Shown: piece by piece, positions 18,741 through 27,626 of the stretch | Position numbering within the stretch: the stretch's first letter is position 1 | Layout of the letters: the number at the start of each line of letters is the position of its first letter | Program-made: the position numbers and the translations under genes | Notes under the pieces: model-generated | Databases searched by the model: none | Told to the model about the DNA's origin: nothing | The model's input: only the letters and a program-made list of their open reading frames with translations | NCBI GenBank assembly: GCA_965203525.1 | Contig: OZ241898.1 | Coordinates: 1,302,001 to 1,366,000 of the forward strand | DNA length: 64,000 nucleotides | Source of the DNA: WTFV01 sp965203525 | GTDB lineage: Bacteria; Acidobacteriota; Vicinamibacteria; Vicinamibacterales; UBA8438 | Direction: 5' to 3'

Positions 18741-21296
18741 ATGAACCGAATCATCACGCAAGCACTCGACGATACGCCGGCCGTCGAAGACACCAAGTCG
18801 TCGACGATGAAGAGGGGGTTGCGCCTCGCGGTCCGGGGTTTCCTCGCGCTCGCGGCGCTGCTCACCGTCACCATCACGACGACCTCGGCCACGATGCTGT
18901 ACAACTCCGCCGCCGCGCTACGCGACGAGGCGGAAGCGGCCGCCGTGCACCTGGCCGAGCTGCTGTCGGCGAGCTTCGCCGACATGGGCGAGATCTCGCT
19001 GGCCAACGTCGCCCGCACGCTCGACGCCACGCTCGACGACCAGATGACGGCGCAGGCCCGCATCGCCGCGCACCTGGTCGCCGCGGCGGAGGAGGCAGGG
19101 CAGGATCCGCCGCGCATCATCGAGACCCTCGACGCCATCGTCGAGAGCACGGTGCTCGACGAGTTCTGGATCACCGACAGCGTCGGCTTCTCGTACCTCA
19201 CCAACGTCCGTGACGGGAACGGGGATCTGGTGCCCTTCCGGTTCGATCCCGATCCGGCGGTGCAGCCGCAGGCGTCGAAGTTCTACGTGCTGCTCGGTTC
19301 GGGCGCCGACGACGTCATCACGCAGCCGGCGCAGGTGCGGGAGATCGATCAGGAGGTGTACAAGTACGTCGGGGTCGGCGGCGTCGATCAGGAGCGGATC
19401 GTGCAGATCGGCAACGCGCTGGTCTTCGGCGAGCAGGAGATCCTGACCAACGTCTACGCCACGCAGCGCGCCGACGTCTCGGCCGTGGTCGAGGGGATCA
19501 TCGGCCAGCAGATGCTGGTGCAGGCGACGCTGGTCGGCCACTTCGTGGCCGCGGCGGAGGAGGCCGGGTGGTCCGCGGAGGACGTCGACGACCGGCTGCG
19601 GCGCATCGCCGGCGCGACCGTCATCGGCGAGATCCGCGTCCTGGACCCGGACGGCGCCGTGGTCTACTCCAACCTGCTTCCGCCGCTCGCCGGCGGGTCC
19701 GCCGCGGGCGTGCCGCACGCCGACGCCCTCGCCCCGCTCCTCGACGGTTCGGAGCAGAGCGTGGAGCTGGCCACCGCGGCGCGCGCCTCGGACGGGGCCG
19801 TCTACAAGTACGTGGCGGTCGCCGGCGCGGGTTCGCCGCGCACCGTGCAGGTCGGCATTCCGATCGAGGGCAGCGCGGGCAACCTGCTCTACGCCGTCTA
19901 CCAGCGCGAGGCGGACCTGCTGGTCCGCTCGCGCAACCTCGAGGCGCTCTGGGTCGTCAACCTCGACCGCGAACTGGCCGCCTCGGCGCCGCGGGCCGGG
20001 CAGGCCGGGGCCGAAACGGTGGTGGACGCCGCCGGCATCTTCGCGCGGCGGGCCGAAACGGTGGTGGCGCAGGCCATGGAGCAGGGACAGGTGGTCAGCG
20101 AGACCAGCCTCAGCCTGCTGTCGCCGGCCGACCGCGGCATCTGGGTCGCCTCGCCGATCATCAACGCCGGGGGCATCCCGATCGGCGGTCTGGCCCTCGC
20201 CGTCAGCCTCGACGACATCGCGAACACGGTGTGGGCCGAGGCGCGCATCACCACCCTCATCGCCGTCCTGCTGTTCGTGCTCACCGGCGCGGCGGCGTTC
20301 TGGGGCACGCGGTGGCTGACGCAGCCGATCGAGGCGATCGCCTCGGCGGCGCGGCAGGTGGAGATGGGCAAGCAGCCGGACGAGGGCCCGCTGGAGACGG
20401 TCATCCAGCGCACGGACGAGCTCGGCAGCCTCGCGCGGGTCTTCGAGGCGATGACGGTGCAGGTCTTCAACCGCGAAGAGCAGCTCGAGATGATGGTCTC
20501 GGCGCGCACCGAGGAGCTCCAGGAGAGCAACCGCAGCCTGCGCGTCGCCCAGCGGGCGCTGGAGCAGGACCTCGAGATGGCCAAGGTGGTGCAGGCCGCC
20601 CTGGTGCGGGACGGCGCCGTGGATCTGGGCGGCTTCGCGGCCTACGCGCGGATGACGCCGGCGCAGCAGGTGGGCGGAGACTTCGTCGACGTGCTCGAGC
20701 CGTCCGGCGGCAGGCTCTTCTTCACCGTGTGCGACGTCTCCGGCAAGGGGGTGGCGGCGGCGCTGTTCATGGCGGCGTCGCAGGGCGCGATCAACGCGGC
20801 GGCGTCGCAGAGCCAGAACGGCGACGTCGGCGCCATCGCCACCGAGGCCAACCGCCGGCTGTGCGCCGAGAACCCGACCGGTCTGTTCGTGACCGGCGTC
20901 CTCGGGTTCGTCGATCTGGAACGCGCCGTCATGCAGTACGTCTGCGCCGGCCACGAGCCCGCGTTCCTCGTCGCCGCCGACGATTCCCGGCGGCCGCTGC
21001 CGATGACCGGCGGCGTGGCGATGGGCGTGCTCGACGACTTCCAGTACGAGAGCCGCGAAGAGAAGCTGGATTCCGGCGACGCGCTCTTCCTCTACACCGA
21101 CGGCCTGACCGACGCGGTGAACCTGAGCGGGGAGCTGTTCGGCAAGGAACGGCTCGAAGGGACGCTCGACGGGGCGTCGTCGCGCACCCCGGCGGAGATC
21201 GTGGACCACGTCTGGAGCGAGATCCTCGGCTATTCCGCGGGAGCGCCTGCCGCCGACGACATGACCTGCCTGGTCCTGCGCCGCCACCGGGGGTGA
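18741..21296 (+). CDS. Membrane sensor PP2C/SpoIIE phosphatase (RsbU-like)
   Basis: An 851-residue membrane phosphatase of partner-switching systems, which dephosphorylates an anti-sigma antagonist. Membrane helix 1 is at about 33-55 and helix 2 at about 503-526 (LIAVLLFVLTGAAAFW); the sensor between them contains two similar halves (each with HLVAAAEEAG or HFVAAAEEAG, a VYSN/SYLTN strand and a YKYVGV/YKYVAV strand). A HAMP segment (TQPIEAIASAARQVEMG) and a coiled coil lead to the SpoIIE domain at ~640-850, with metal-binding QVGGDFVDV, DVSGKGVAAALFMA, YTDGLTDA and APAADDMTCLVL. The two RsbW/RsbV pairs directly downstream are the likely targets. Confidence 0.92.
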   Translation: MNRIITQALDDTPAVEDTKSSTMKRGLRLAVRGFLALAALLTVTITTTSATMLYNSAAALRDEAEAAAVHLAELLSASFADMGEISLANVARTLDATLDDQMTAQARIAAHLVAAAEEAGQDPPRIIETLDAIVESTVLDEFWITDSVGFSYLTNVRDGNGDLVPFRFDPDPAVQPQASKFYVLLGSGADDVITQPAQVREIDQEVYKYVGVGGVDQERIVQIGNALVFGEQEILTNVYATQRADVSAVVEGIIGQQMLVQATLVGHFVAAAEEAGWSAEDVDDRLRRIAGATVIGEIRVLDPDGAVVYSNLLPPLAGGSAAGVPHADALAPLLDGSEQSVELATAARASDGAVYKYVAVAGAGSPRTVQVGIPIEGSAGNLLYAVYQREADLLVRSRNLEALWVVNLDRELAASAPRAGQAGAETVVDAAGIFARRAETVVAQAMEQGQVVSETSLSLLSPADRGIWVASPIINAGGIPIGGLALAVSLDDIANTVWAEARITTLIAVLLFVLTGAAAFWGTRWLTQPIEAIASAARQVEMGKQPDEGPLETVIQRTDELGSLARVFEAMTVQVFNREEQLEMMVSARTEELQESNRSLRVAQRALEQDLEMAKVVQAALVRDGAVDLGGFAAYARMTPAQQVGGDFVDVLEPSGGRLFFTVCDVSGKGVAAALFMAASQGAINAAASQSQNGDVGAIATEANRRLCAENPTGLFVTGVLGFVDLERAVMQYVCAGHEPAFLVAADDSRRPLPMTGGVAMGVLDDFQYESREEKLDSGDALFLYTDGLTDAVNLSGELFGKERLEGTLDGASSRTPAEIVDHVWSEILGYSAGAPAADDMTCLVLRRHRG

Positions 21297-21319
21297 ACCC
21301 GCGCGGGCTTTCCGGGCTT

Positions 21320-21349
21320 TTCGCGGGATGATCCGGAGTTTGCTACAGT
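21320..21349 (+). promoter_or_regulatory. Candidate promoter of the first RsbW/RsbV pair
   Basis: TTGCTACAGT at 21340-21349 contains a -10-like TACAGT. The identical decamer stands at 22324-22333 before the second pair, the strongest reason to think it is functional. The -35 is not clear here. The start codon is 23 bp downstream. Confidence 0.45.
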
Positions 21350-21371
21350 ACAGGGTCCCTCGAGCGGGCGC

Positions 21372-21809
21372 GTGAACTGCATGGCTGGCGAACTGGACGT
21401 GACGATTCCGGCCCGGCTGTCGGAGGTTCGCGAGCTGGCGGAGCGGGTGGAGGCGTTCGGGGAAGCCGGCGGCCTGCCCGACCCGAAGGTGTTCGTGGTC
21501 AATCTCGCGCTGGACGAGCTGATCAACAACACCGTCATGCACGGGCTCGAAGACATGGCCGACGCGAAGATCCGGATCCGGATGCGGGTCGAGGCGGATA
21601 CGCTGGTGCTGGTGATGGAGGACAACGGCCAGCCGTTCGACCCGACGCAGGATACGAACGCGGACATCACGTCGTCGCTGGAGGAACGGGCCGTCGGGGG
21701 GTTGGGGCTGCACCTGGTGAAGAGCTTCGCCGACCGGCTTTCCTACGAGTTCGTGGACGGCCGCAACCGGCTGACCATCGAGCACGATCTCACGAAGGCG
21801 TCGGACTGA
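21372..21809 (+). CDS. Anti-sigma factor / serine kinase, RsbW-like (copy 1)
   Basis: A 145-residue HATPase_c_2 protein. RsbW/SpoIIAB proteins sequester a sigma factor and phosphorylate the STAS antagonist. The N-box is NLALDELINNTVMHGL, the G1 box VMEDNGQPFDP, and the G2 box ERAVGGLGLHLVKSFAD, all as in the family. The start may be GTG 21372 or ATG 21381. The STAS partner follows after 52 bp. No sigma factor gene is in the window, so the target is unknown and could be a different output protein. Confidence 0.9.
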   Translation: MNCMAGELDVTIPARLSEVRELAERVEAFGEAGGLPDPKVFVVNLALDELINNTVMHGLEDMADAKIRIRMRVEADTLVLVMEDNGQPFDPTQDTNADITSSLEERAVGGLGLHLVKSFADRLSYEFVDGRNRLTIEHDLTKASD

Positions 21810-21861
21810 CGCCTCCCCAACCGTCTTGCCGTCGGCGTCGACGGGGCGCGCAGGAGATTCG

Positions 21862-22200
21862 ATGAACATCGAAGTAGCGGAAGAAAGGGACGGCGGGGCG
21901 CTGGTGCTGCTGCCGGTCGGGCGTCTCGACAGCGCGAACGCGCGTTCGTTCGAGTCGCTCGTGATGGAGCGTGTCGACGGCGGCGAAAAGCAGCTGGTCG
22001 TCGACTTCAGCCGCCTGAACTTCATCAGCAGCTCCGGGATGCGCGTCCTGCTGATGGCCGCCAAGAAGCTGCACGCGACCCAAGGCAAGCTGGTGCTGTG
22101 CGCCATGCCGGATCACATCCACGAGGTGTTCCGGATCAGCGGGTTCGATCAGATCATCCCGATCCGGGACACGCGCGGGTCGGCGCTGGCCGAGGCCTGA
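21862..22200 (+). CDS. STAS-domain anti-sigma factor antagonist (copy 1)
   Basis: A 112-residue single STAS domain, the RsbV/SpoIIAA type. The core VVDFSRLNFISSSGMRVLLM carries the Ser that is phosphorylated by the cognate kinase. The start ATG 21862 is preceded by AGGAG at the right distance. By family knowledge, the unphosphorylated form binds the kinase and frees the sigma factor; the upstream phosphatase would regenerate it. It is about as similar to the second copy (22827) as the kinases are to each other. Confidence 0.92.
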   Translation: MNIEVAEERDGGALVLLPVGRLDSANARSFESLVMERVDGGEKQLVVDFSRLNFISSSGMRVLLMAAKKLHATQGKLVLCAMPDHIHEVFRISGFDQIIPIRDTRGSALAEA

Positions 22201-22304
22201 CGGCGCGGCCGACGACGCCGCCCGCGCCGGCTCCGTGCCGGGATGCCTTGCCGGAGACGCCGGATCCGCGTCCGGCGGTCCTTGCCGGCTCGCGCCGGGA
22301 GACC

Positions 22305-22333
22305 TTGTGCGGACGGCGCGCCGTTGCTACAGT
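22305..22333 (+). promoter_or_regulatory. Putative promoter of the second RsbW/RsbV pair
   Basis: TTGTGC at 22305-22310, a 17-bp spacer, and TACAGT at 22328-22333. The decamer TTGCTACAGT is the same as that before copy 1. The GTG start lies 28 bp downstream. The duplication therefore included the control region, and both pairs may respond together. Confidence 0.5.
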
Positions 22334-22360
22334 TGCACGTCCTTTCTGGAGAGTACGTTC

Positions 22361-22795
22361 GTGACGACGACGGATGAATTGCGCGTTTCGCTGTCGCCCA
22401 GGCTGTCCACGGTGCGTGGCCTGGCGCAGATGGTCGAGGAGTTCGGCGACGCCAACAAGATTCCCGACCGGCAGATCTACCTGATCAACCTGGCTCTCGA
22501 CGAGTTGATCACCAACATCGTGAGTTACGGTCTGCGCGGGGTCGCCCAGCCGCGGATCGAGATCACCTTGCGGGTCAATGGAAAGTTGCTGACCCTGATC
22601 ATGGAGGACAACGGCGGGAAGTTCGATCCCACGGAGAACACGAACCCGGATCTGTCCTCATCGGTCGACGAGCGGCCGGTCGGCGGCCTCGGGTTGCACT
22701 TGATCAAGACGTTCGCCGACCGCGTGCAGTACGAGTACGAGAACGGCAGGAACCTGTTGACGCTGGAACACGATCTCGCGCCGGAGACCGATTGA
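22361..22795 (+). CDS. Anti-sigma factor / serine kinase, RsbW-like (copy 2)
   Basis: A 144-residue HATPase_c_2 protein paralogous to the product of 21372-21809: NLALDELITNIVSYGL (N box), IMEDNGGKFDPTENTNPD (G1) and ERPVGGLGLHLIKTFADR (G2). The GTG at 22361 fits an alignment of the two copies. Its own STAS partner follows after 31 bp. Having two complete pairs suggests either two targets or two kinases with different affinity for the same phosphatase. Confidence 0.9.
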   Translation: MTTTDELRVSLSPRLSTVRGLAQMVEEFGDANKIPDRQIYLINLALDELITNIVSYGLRGVAQPRIEITLRVNGKLLTLIMEDNGGKFDPTENTNPDLSSSVDERPVGGLGLHLIKTFADRVQYEYENGRNLLTLEHDLAPETD

Positions 22796-22826
22796 CGGCT
22801 CGGCCGGGGCGACGAAAGGTGCATCG

Positions 22827-23168
22827 ATGGACATCGAAGTGGCGGAAGAACGGAACGACGAAGTGCTGGTGCTGCTGCCCGTCGGACGGCTGGACAGCGG
22901 AAATGCCCGTTCGTTCGAGGCGGTCGTGATGGATCACGTCAGCGGCGGCGAGCGGCGCCTGGTCGTGGACTTCAGCCGTCTCGACTTCATCAGCAGCTCC
23001 GGCATGCGGGTGCTGCTCATCGCCGCCAAGGCGCTGAAGGCGGACGCGGGAAAGCTGGTCCTCTGCTCGATGAAGAACCACATCGAGGAGGTCTTCCGGA
23101 TCAGCGGCTTCGACCGGATCATTCCGATCAAGGATTCCCGCGAATCGGCCCTCGCCGCCTCCGCCTGA
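22827..23168 (+). CDS. STAS-domain anti-sigma factor antagonist (copy 2)
   Basis: A 113-residue single STAS domain with VVDFSRLDFISSSGMRVLLI, again with the phosphorylatable Ser region. Starts MDIEVAEERNDEVLVLLPVG, very close to copy 1 (MNIEVAEERDGGALVLLPVG). The last gene of the plus-strand cascade; it ends 6 bp before the end of the convergent LOG gene, leaving almost no room for a terminator. Confidence 0.92.
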   Translation: MDIEVAEERNDEVLVLLPVGRLDSGNARSFEAVVMDHVSGGERRLVVDFSRLDFISSSGMRVLLIAAKALKADAGKLVLCSMKNHIEEVFRISGFDRIIPIKDSRESALAASA

Positions 23169-23174
23169 CGCGGA

Positions 23175-23849
23175 TCACGTCTCGTAGGCCTTGATCACGT
23201 CGAGCATGGCCTGCTCCTCTTCGGCCCACGCCGTCTGAATCGCCCGCAGCGCGTCCGCGGCGGTCGGCGCCTGCCGGGCGAGCACCCGGTTTTGCGGCAG
23301 CAGCAGGCCCCGGGCGGCGGCGTGGTCGAGGAACTCGAACAGGTTGTCGTAGAAGCCGTCGATGTTGGCGAAGCAGCACGGTTTTTCGTGCAGCTCGAGC
23401 GGCCGTTGCGACCAGCACAGGGCTTCGAAGATCTCTTCCAGCGTTCCGAATCCGCCGGGCAGGGCGATGCAGCCCTGCGACAACTGCTGCATCAGATGCT
23501 TGCGCTGATGCATCGTGTCGACTTCGAAGAGACGGCTGAGCCCCTCGTGGGCGAGTTCCTGATACGAGAGCTGCCGGGGCACCACCCCGGTGACGAAGCC
23601 GCCGTTCGCCAGCACGGCGCTGGCCAGCACGCCCATCAGTCCGACCCGGGCGCCGCCGTACACCAGCCCGATCCCCTCGGCCGCCATCAGGCGGCCGAGG
23701 GCGTCGGCTTCGTCGATGTAGTGCTGCTCGCGCCCGAGGTTGCCCCCCAGGTACACGCAGACGTGCTTTCCGGTGGGCGGCCCGCCTTGCTCCGTCTGGC
23801 GCCCGCCCGCCTCTGACGCCACCACGGCGTCCGGTTGCTTGTCAGTCAT
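23175..23849 (-). CDS. LOG-family protein (TIGR00730, nucleotide monophosphate phosphoribohydrolase-like)
   Basis: A 224-residue protein with the LOG signature PGGFGTLEEIFEALCWSQ, the Rossmann start VCVYLGGNLGREQHYIDEA, GLVYGGARVGLMGVLASA and DTMHQRKHLM. Homologues cleave ribose-5-phosphate from cytokinin precursors or from AMP; the bacterial substrate is usually unproven. The ATG at 23849 overlaps the end of amt by 8 bp, so it is the last gene of a long minus-strand run. The first ~27 residues are a non-conserved polar extension. Confidence 0.9.
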   Translation of the reverse strand: MTDKQPDAVVASEAGGRQTEQGGPPTGKHVCVYLGGNLGREQHYIDEADALGRLMAAEGIGLVYGGARVGLMGVLASAVLANGGFVTGVVPRQLSYQELAHEGLSRLFEVDTMHQRKHLMQQLSQGCIALPGGFGTLEEIFEALCWSQRPLELHEKPCCFANIDGFYDNLFEFLDHAAARGLLLPQNRVLARQAPTAADALRAIQTAWAEEEQAMLDVIKAYET

Positions 23850-25182
23850 CGTCCCGTTCCGGCATGAGCACGAACTCGGGGTAGGCGTCGATGCCGAGTT
23901 CGGCGAGGTCCTGTCCCATCTGCTCCACCTTGTGGGACACGCGCACGCCCAGCGTCCTGTCCAGCGCCATCCACACCAGCCACGCGGTCACGAACGCGAA
24001 CACGCCGATCGAGACCACGCCGAGCAGTTGCACGCCGACGTTGGCGCCAGCCGCGATGGCGGTGGCCAGCGTGCCCCAGGCGCCGGCGAACAGGTGGGCG
24101 GGCACGGCCCCGACCACGTCGTCGACCTTCAGTTTCTCCAGCAGCTTGATGGCGGCGGTGCAGATGACGGCCCCGACCGCGCCGATCACCAGGGCCCAGT
24201 AATGACTCGTGATGTCCGGTCCGGCGGTGATCGAGACGAGCCCGGCGATGGCGCCGTTGAGGCCGGCGAGCAGGTCGATCCGCCCGAGGATCGGCCGCGA
24301 GACCGCGATGGCGGCGACCACTCCGGCCGCTCCCGCCAGATTGGTGTTGACCAGCACGTGGCTCATCGCGAGCACGTCGGAGGCGCTCCCCAGCGCGAGC
24401 TGCGACCCGCCGTTGAAGCCGAACCAGCCGAACCAGAGGATGAACACCCCCAGGGTCACCACCGGTATGTTGGAGGGGGGGGTGATGGTGACCGTGCCGT
24501 CCTTGCGGAACTTGTTGTGCCGCGGTCCCACGACGAGCGCGCCGGCGAGCGCGGCGGCGCCGCCGGTGCCGTGCACGATGGTCGATCCGGCGAAGTCCTG
24601 GAAGCCCATCTCGGCGAGCCAGCCGCCGCCCCACGTCCAGGCGCCGACGATCGGGTAGAGGAAGCCGGTCAGCACCAGGGTGAAGACGAAGAACGACCAG
24701 AGCTTGACCCGTTCGGCCAGCGCGCCCGAGACGATGGACGCGGCGGTCGCCACGAATACCATCTGGAAGAACCAGTCGGACATGACCGAGTAGTCGGTCG
24801 CGATCACCGCTTCCCGCGCGCCGTCGACGCCCGCCAGCAGCGCGACTTCGTCCGGCGACGGGCTGCGCAGCAGGCTGAACGATCCGATCACGCTGCCGAC
24901 GTCGATGTACATCAGGTTGTAGCCGACGAGGTAGTAGGCGATGCCGGCTATCGCGTACAGGCCGATGTTCTTGAGGCAGATGACCGAGGCGTTCTTGGTG
25001 CGGACCGAGCCGGCCTCGAGCATCGTGAAGCCGGCCGCCATCCACATCACCAGCGCGCCCCACAAGAGAAACGAAAACGTGTTGAAGATGAAACGCAACT
25101 CGCCGCTCGACAACTCGGTCATCATCACCTCGGATGCAAGGGGACGGCTCGCGCCGCCGCCGGTGGCCGTGTCTCCGTCCAC
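23842..25182 (-). CDS. amt: Ammonium transporter Amt
   Basis: A 446-residue membrane protein of the Amt/Rh family, moving ammonium into the cell. Conserved parts are MWMAAGFTMLEAGSVRTKN, DWFFQMVFVATAASIVSGA, WTWGGGWLAEMGFQDFAGST, IVHGTGGAAALAGALVVGPR with the first pore His, WFGWFGFNGGS, and VGAVPAHLFAGAWGTLA with the second pore His. The true start may be the internal ATGs near residue 20 (MMTELSSGEL). No glnK gene is adjacent. It follows the alpha-E gene by 27 bp. Confidence 0.93.
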   Translation of the reverse strand: MDGDTATGGGASRPLASEVMMTELSSGELRFIFNTFSFLLWGALVMWMAAGFTMLEAGSVRTKNASVICLKNIGLYAIAGIAYYLVGYNLMYIDVGSVIGSFSLLRSPSPDEVALLAGVDGAREAVIATDYSVMSDWFFQMVFVATAASIVSGALAERVKLWSFFVFTLVLTGFLYPIVGAWTWGGGWLAEMGFQDFAGSTIVHGTGGAAALAGALVVGPRHNKFRKDGTVTITPPSNIPVVTLGVFILWFGWFGFNGGSQLALGSASDVLAMSHVLVNTNLAGAAGVVAAIAVSRPILGRIDLLAGLNGAIAGLVSITAGPDITSHYWALVIGAVGAVICTAAIKLLEKLKVDDVVGAVPAHLFAGAWGTLATAIAAGANVGVQLLGVVSIGVFAFVTAWLVWMALDRTLGVRVSHKVEQMGQDLAELGIDAYPEFVLMPERDDD

Positions 25183-25209
25183 GCGGAGGGCGGAGGGCGC
25201 GCGCGGCCG

Positions 25210-26184
25210 TCAGCGGACCGGCGCGCAGACAGGATTGTAGCCTACGTGAGCGGCCATGATCAGATCGTGCAGCGCCAGACCCGCGCCGGACAGGCGCCGC
25301 AACCGGTCCGCGTGGTCGTCCGGACCGGGCGGCGCGGGCCACGGCCGGCGCACGCCGGCCGCGAGGTCGGCGGCCTGCCGCCGGGCGGCGCCGGAAGGAC
25401 CCGGACCGAGCGCGACGGCGCCGAGCGTGTCGGACGCCGCCTCGGCCGCGCGGCAGAGGGACCGCGGCAGCCGCGGGTCGGCGACGAGCAGGTCCAGCGC
25501 CCGCGCGGGCCGGATTTCGACGCCGTGGCGGCGCCGGTAGGCGTCGAAGGCCTGGCAGATCCGCAGCAGGCTCGACCAGAAGTGGTCGGCCGGCTCCTCC
25601 TCGTCCCGCACGCCGTCGAGATGCGCCAGCAGCAGCGCGATCGTGAACTGCGCGCGCTCGACGAGACGCCCGAGCTGCAGGAAGCGCCAGCCGTCGTCGC
25701 GGTACAGGGTGGTGTCCGTCACCCCGGCGAACGTGTTCATCTCGTGCGCCAGCTCGGCATAGTAGCTCTCCGGGGCGGCCTTCCAGACGTCCTCGATCCG
25801 CCGCGCGCCGAGCCGCAGCCACGCCCGGTTCAGGCAGGTCCACATCTCGCCGCTGATGCAGTGGCGCATCTGGCGCGCGTTCTCCCGGGCGTTCGAGAAG
25901 CTGTTCCGGATCGACCCCGGGTTCGAGCGTTCGAAGGTGAGGTCGTCGGCCAGCGTGTAGGAATCGGCCAGGGTGTAGTCGTCGTCGCTCTCCGCGGCCC
26001 CGACGGCCGGGCCGGGCGGGCGCCGGTGCAGGGCGCCGTAGATCCGGAGCCAGCCGAAGTTGATCTCCCGCACCGGCCGGTCCACCAGCGCGCCGGTCTG
26101 CTCGCGCAGCAGGCGGCAGAAGTCCTCCGTCCGCTCGACGTGGCGGCCCAGCCAGTACAGCCCTTCCGCGCTGCGCGCCAGCAT
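25210..26184 (-). CDS. Alpha-E domain protein (DUF403)
   Basis: A 324-residue mostly helical protein. The N-terminus MLARSAEGLYWLGRHVERTE and later MRHCISGEMWTCLN and FLQLGRLVERAQFTIALLL are typical of the family. Such proteins are regularly encoded next to a circularly permuted ATP-grasp protein, as here (1-bp gap). The pair is thought to make or modify a peptide-like molecule, sometimes with transglutaminase-like proteins, but no reaction is established. No transglutaminase gene is nearby. Confidence 0.9.
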   Translation of the reverse strand: MLARSAEGLYWLGRHVERTEDFCRLLREQTGALVDRPVREINFGWLRIYGALHRRPPGPAVGAAESDDDYTLADSYTLADDLTFERSNPGSIRNSFSNARENARQMRHCISGEMWTCLNRAWLRLGARRIEDVWKAAPESYYAELAHEMNTFAGVTDTTLYRDDGWRFLQLGRLVERAQFTIALLLAHLDGVRDEEEPADHFWSSLLRICQAFDAYRRRHGVEIRPARALDLLVADPRLPRSLCRAAEAASDTLGAVALGPGPSGAARRQAADLAAGVRRPWPAPPGPDDHADRLRRLSGAGLALHDLIMAAHVGYNPVCAPVR

Positions 26185-26185
26185 G

Positions 26186-27619
26186 TCAGGACTCCAGCAC
26201 CCACACGTCCTTGCCGCCGCCGCCCTGGCTCGAATTGACCACGAGGCTTCCCTTCCGGAGGGCCACGCGGCAGAAGGCGCCCGGCACGATGCGCGTCTCC
26301 CGGCCCCGGAGCACGAAGGGCCGCAGATCCACGTGCCGCGGCTCCAGGCGGCCGTCGACGAGACAGGGCGCCCGCGAGAGCGACAGCACCGGCTGCGAGA
26401 TGAAGTCGGCGGGGTCGGCCCGCAACTCGGCCGCGTAGGCCGCGCGCTCGGCCGGCGTGGCGTGGGGACCGACGAGCATGCCGTAGCCGCCCGCCTCCCC
26501 GACGCGCTTGACGACGAGGCGGTCGAGGTTGTCGAGCGTGTATTCGAGGTCCGCGGGCCGGCGGCAGATCCGGGTCGGCACGTTGGCGAGGAGCGGTTCT
26601 TCCCCCAGGTAGTAGCGGATCAGGTCCGGCACGTAGGGGTACACGCTCTTGTCGTCGGCCACCCCGGTGCCCGGCGCGTTGGCGAGCGTCACGTTGCCGA
26701 GCCGGTGCGCCTGCAGCAGGCCGGGCACGCCGAGAAGCGAATCGGGCCGGAAGACCCGCGGGTCGAGGAAGTCGTCGTCCACGCGCCGGTAGATCACGTC
26801 GACCCGCCGCAGACCCTCGGTGGTGCGCATGTAGACGAACCCGTTGCGCGTCAGCAGGTCGCGGCCCTCCACCAGCTCCGCGCCCAGCTCGCGCGCCAGG
26901 AACACGTGTTCGTAGAAGGCCGCGTTCCAGACGCCCGGCGTCAGCACCGCGATGCGCGGGTCGGGGCGGTTCGGCGGGGCGAGCTCGCGCAGCGTCGCCA
27001 GCAGCAGGTCGCCGTAGTGCTCCACCTCCCGCACCCGGCAGCGGCGGTAGAGCCGCCGCAGGCTCGACTTGACCGCCTTGCGGTTGGCGATCAGGTAGGA
27101 GACGCCGGACGGGACCCGCAGGTTGTCCTCCAGCACGGCGAAGCCGTCGTTCGTGCGCACGACGTCGCTGCCGCAGATCGCCACCCACGCGCCGTGCGGC
27201 GGGGAGACGCCGCGCATCTCGGCGCGGTACTGGGGGCAGCCGCGCACCATCTCCTCCGGAATCACGCCGTCGGCGAGGGCGCGCCCGTCCCCGTAGACGT
27301 CGGCCAGGAAGCGGTTCAGGGCGAGGACGCGCTGCCGCAGGCCCGCTTCGAGCTCCTCCCACTCGGCGGCCGGCAGGATGCGGGGCACGCAGTCGACGGG
27401 GATGATCCGTTCGTCCGCCTCGCCGTCGCCGTAGACCGTGAAGGTGATGCCCTCGTTGCGGAACGAGCGCGTCACCCGTTCCTGGATCTCGCCCAGCTCC
27501 GCGCCGGAGAACCCGGCCAGGGCGTCGCAGAGCAGCCGGCAGTGCGCCCGCGGCGCGCCGTCGGGCTGCAACACCTCGTCGTAGATTCCGGGGTCGAGCC
27601 GGTAGCTGCTGAAGTCCAT
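26186..27619 (-). CDS. Circularly permuted ATP-grasp protein (DUF404/DUF407)
   Basis: A 477-residue protein of the CP-ATP-grasp type 2 family, expected to form an amide bond using ATP. Signatures are VRTNDGFAVLEDNLRVPSGV, DPRIAVLTPGVWNAAFYEH, VDVIYRRVDDDFLDP, GNVTLANAPGTGVADDKSVY and the C-terminal RIVPGAFCRVALRKGSLVVN, SSQGGGGKDVWVL. Paired with the alpha-E protein. It starts 7 bp after the mrpG stop, so both are probably carried on the Mrp transcript. Substrates cannot be deduced. Confidence 0.92.
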   Translation of the reverse strand: MDFSSYRLDPGIYDEVLQPDGAPRAHCRLLCDALAGFSGAELGEIQERVTRSFRNEGITFTVYGDGEADERIIPVDCVPRILPAAEWEELEAGLRQRVLALNRFLADVYGDGRALADGVIPEEMVRGCPQYRAEMRGVSPPHGAWVAICGSDVVRTNDGFAVLEDNLRVPSGVSYLIANRKAVKSSLRRLYRRCRVREVEHYGDLLLATLRELAPPNRPDPRIAVLTPGVWNAAFYEHVFLARELGAELVEGRDLLTRNGFVYMRTTEGLRRVDVIYRRVDDDFLDPRVFRPDSLLGVPGLLQAHRLGNVTLANAPGTGVADDKSVYPYVPDLIRYYLGEEPLLANVPTRICRRPADLEYTLDNLDRLVVKRVGEAGGYGMLVGPHATPAERAAYAAELRADPADFISQPVLSLSRAPCLVDGRLEPRHVDLRPFVLRGRETRIVPGAFCRVALRKGSLVVNSSQGGGGKDVWVLES

Positions 27620-27626
27620 GCGGCGC

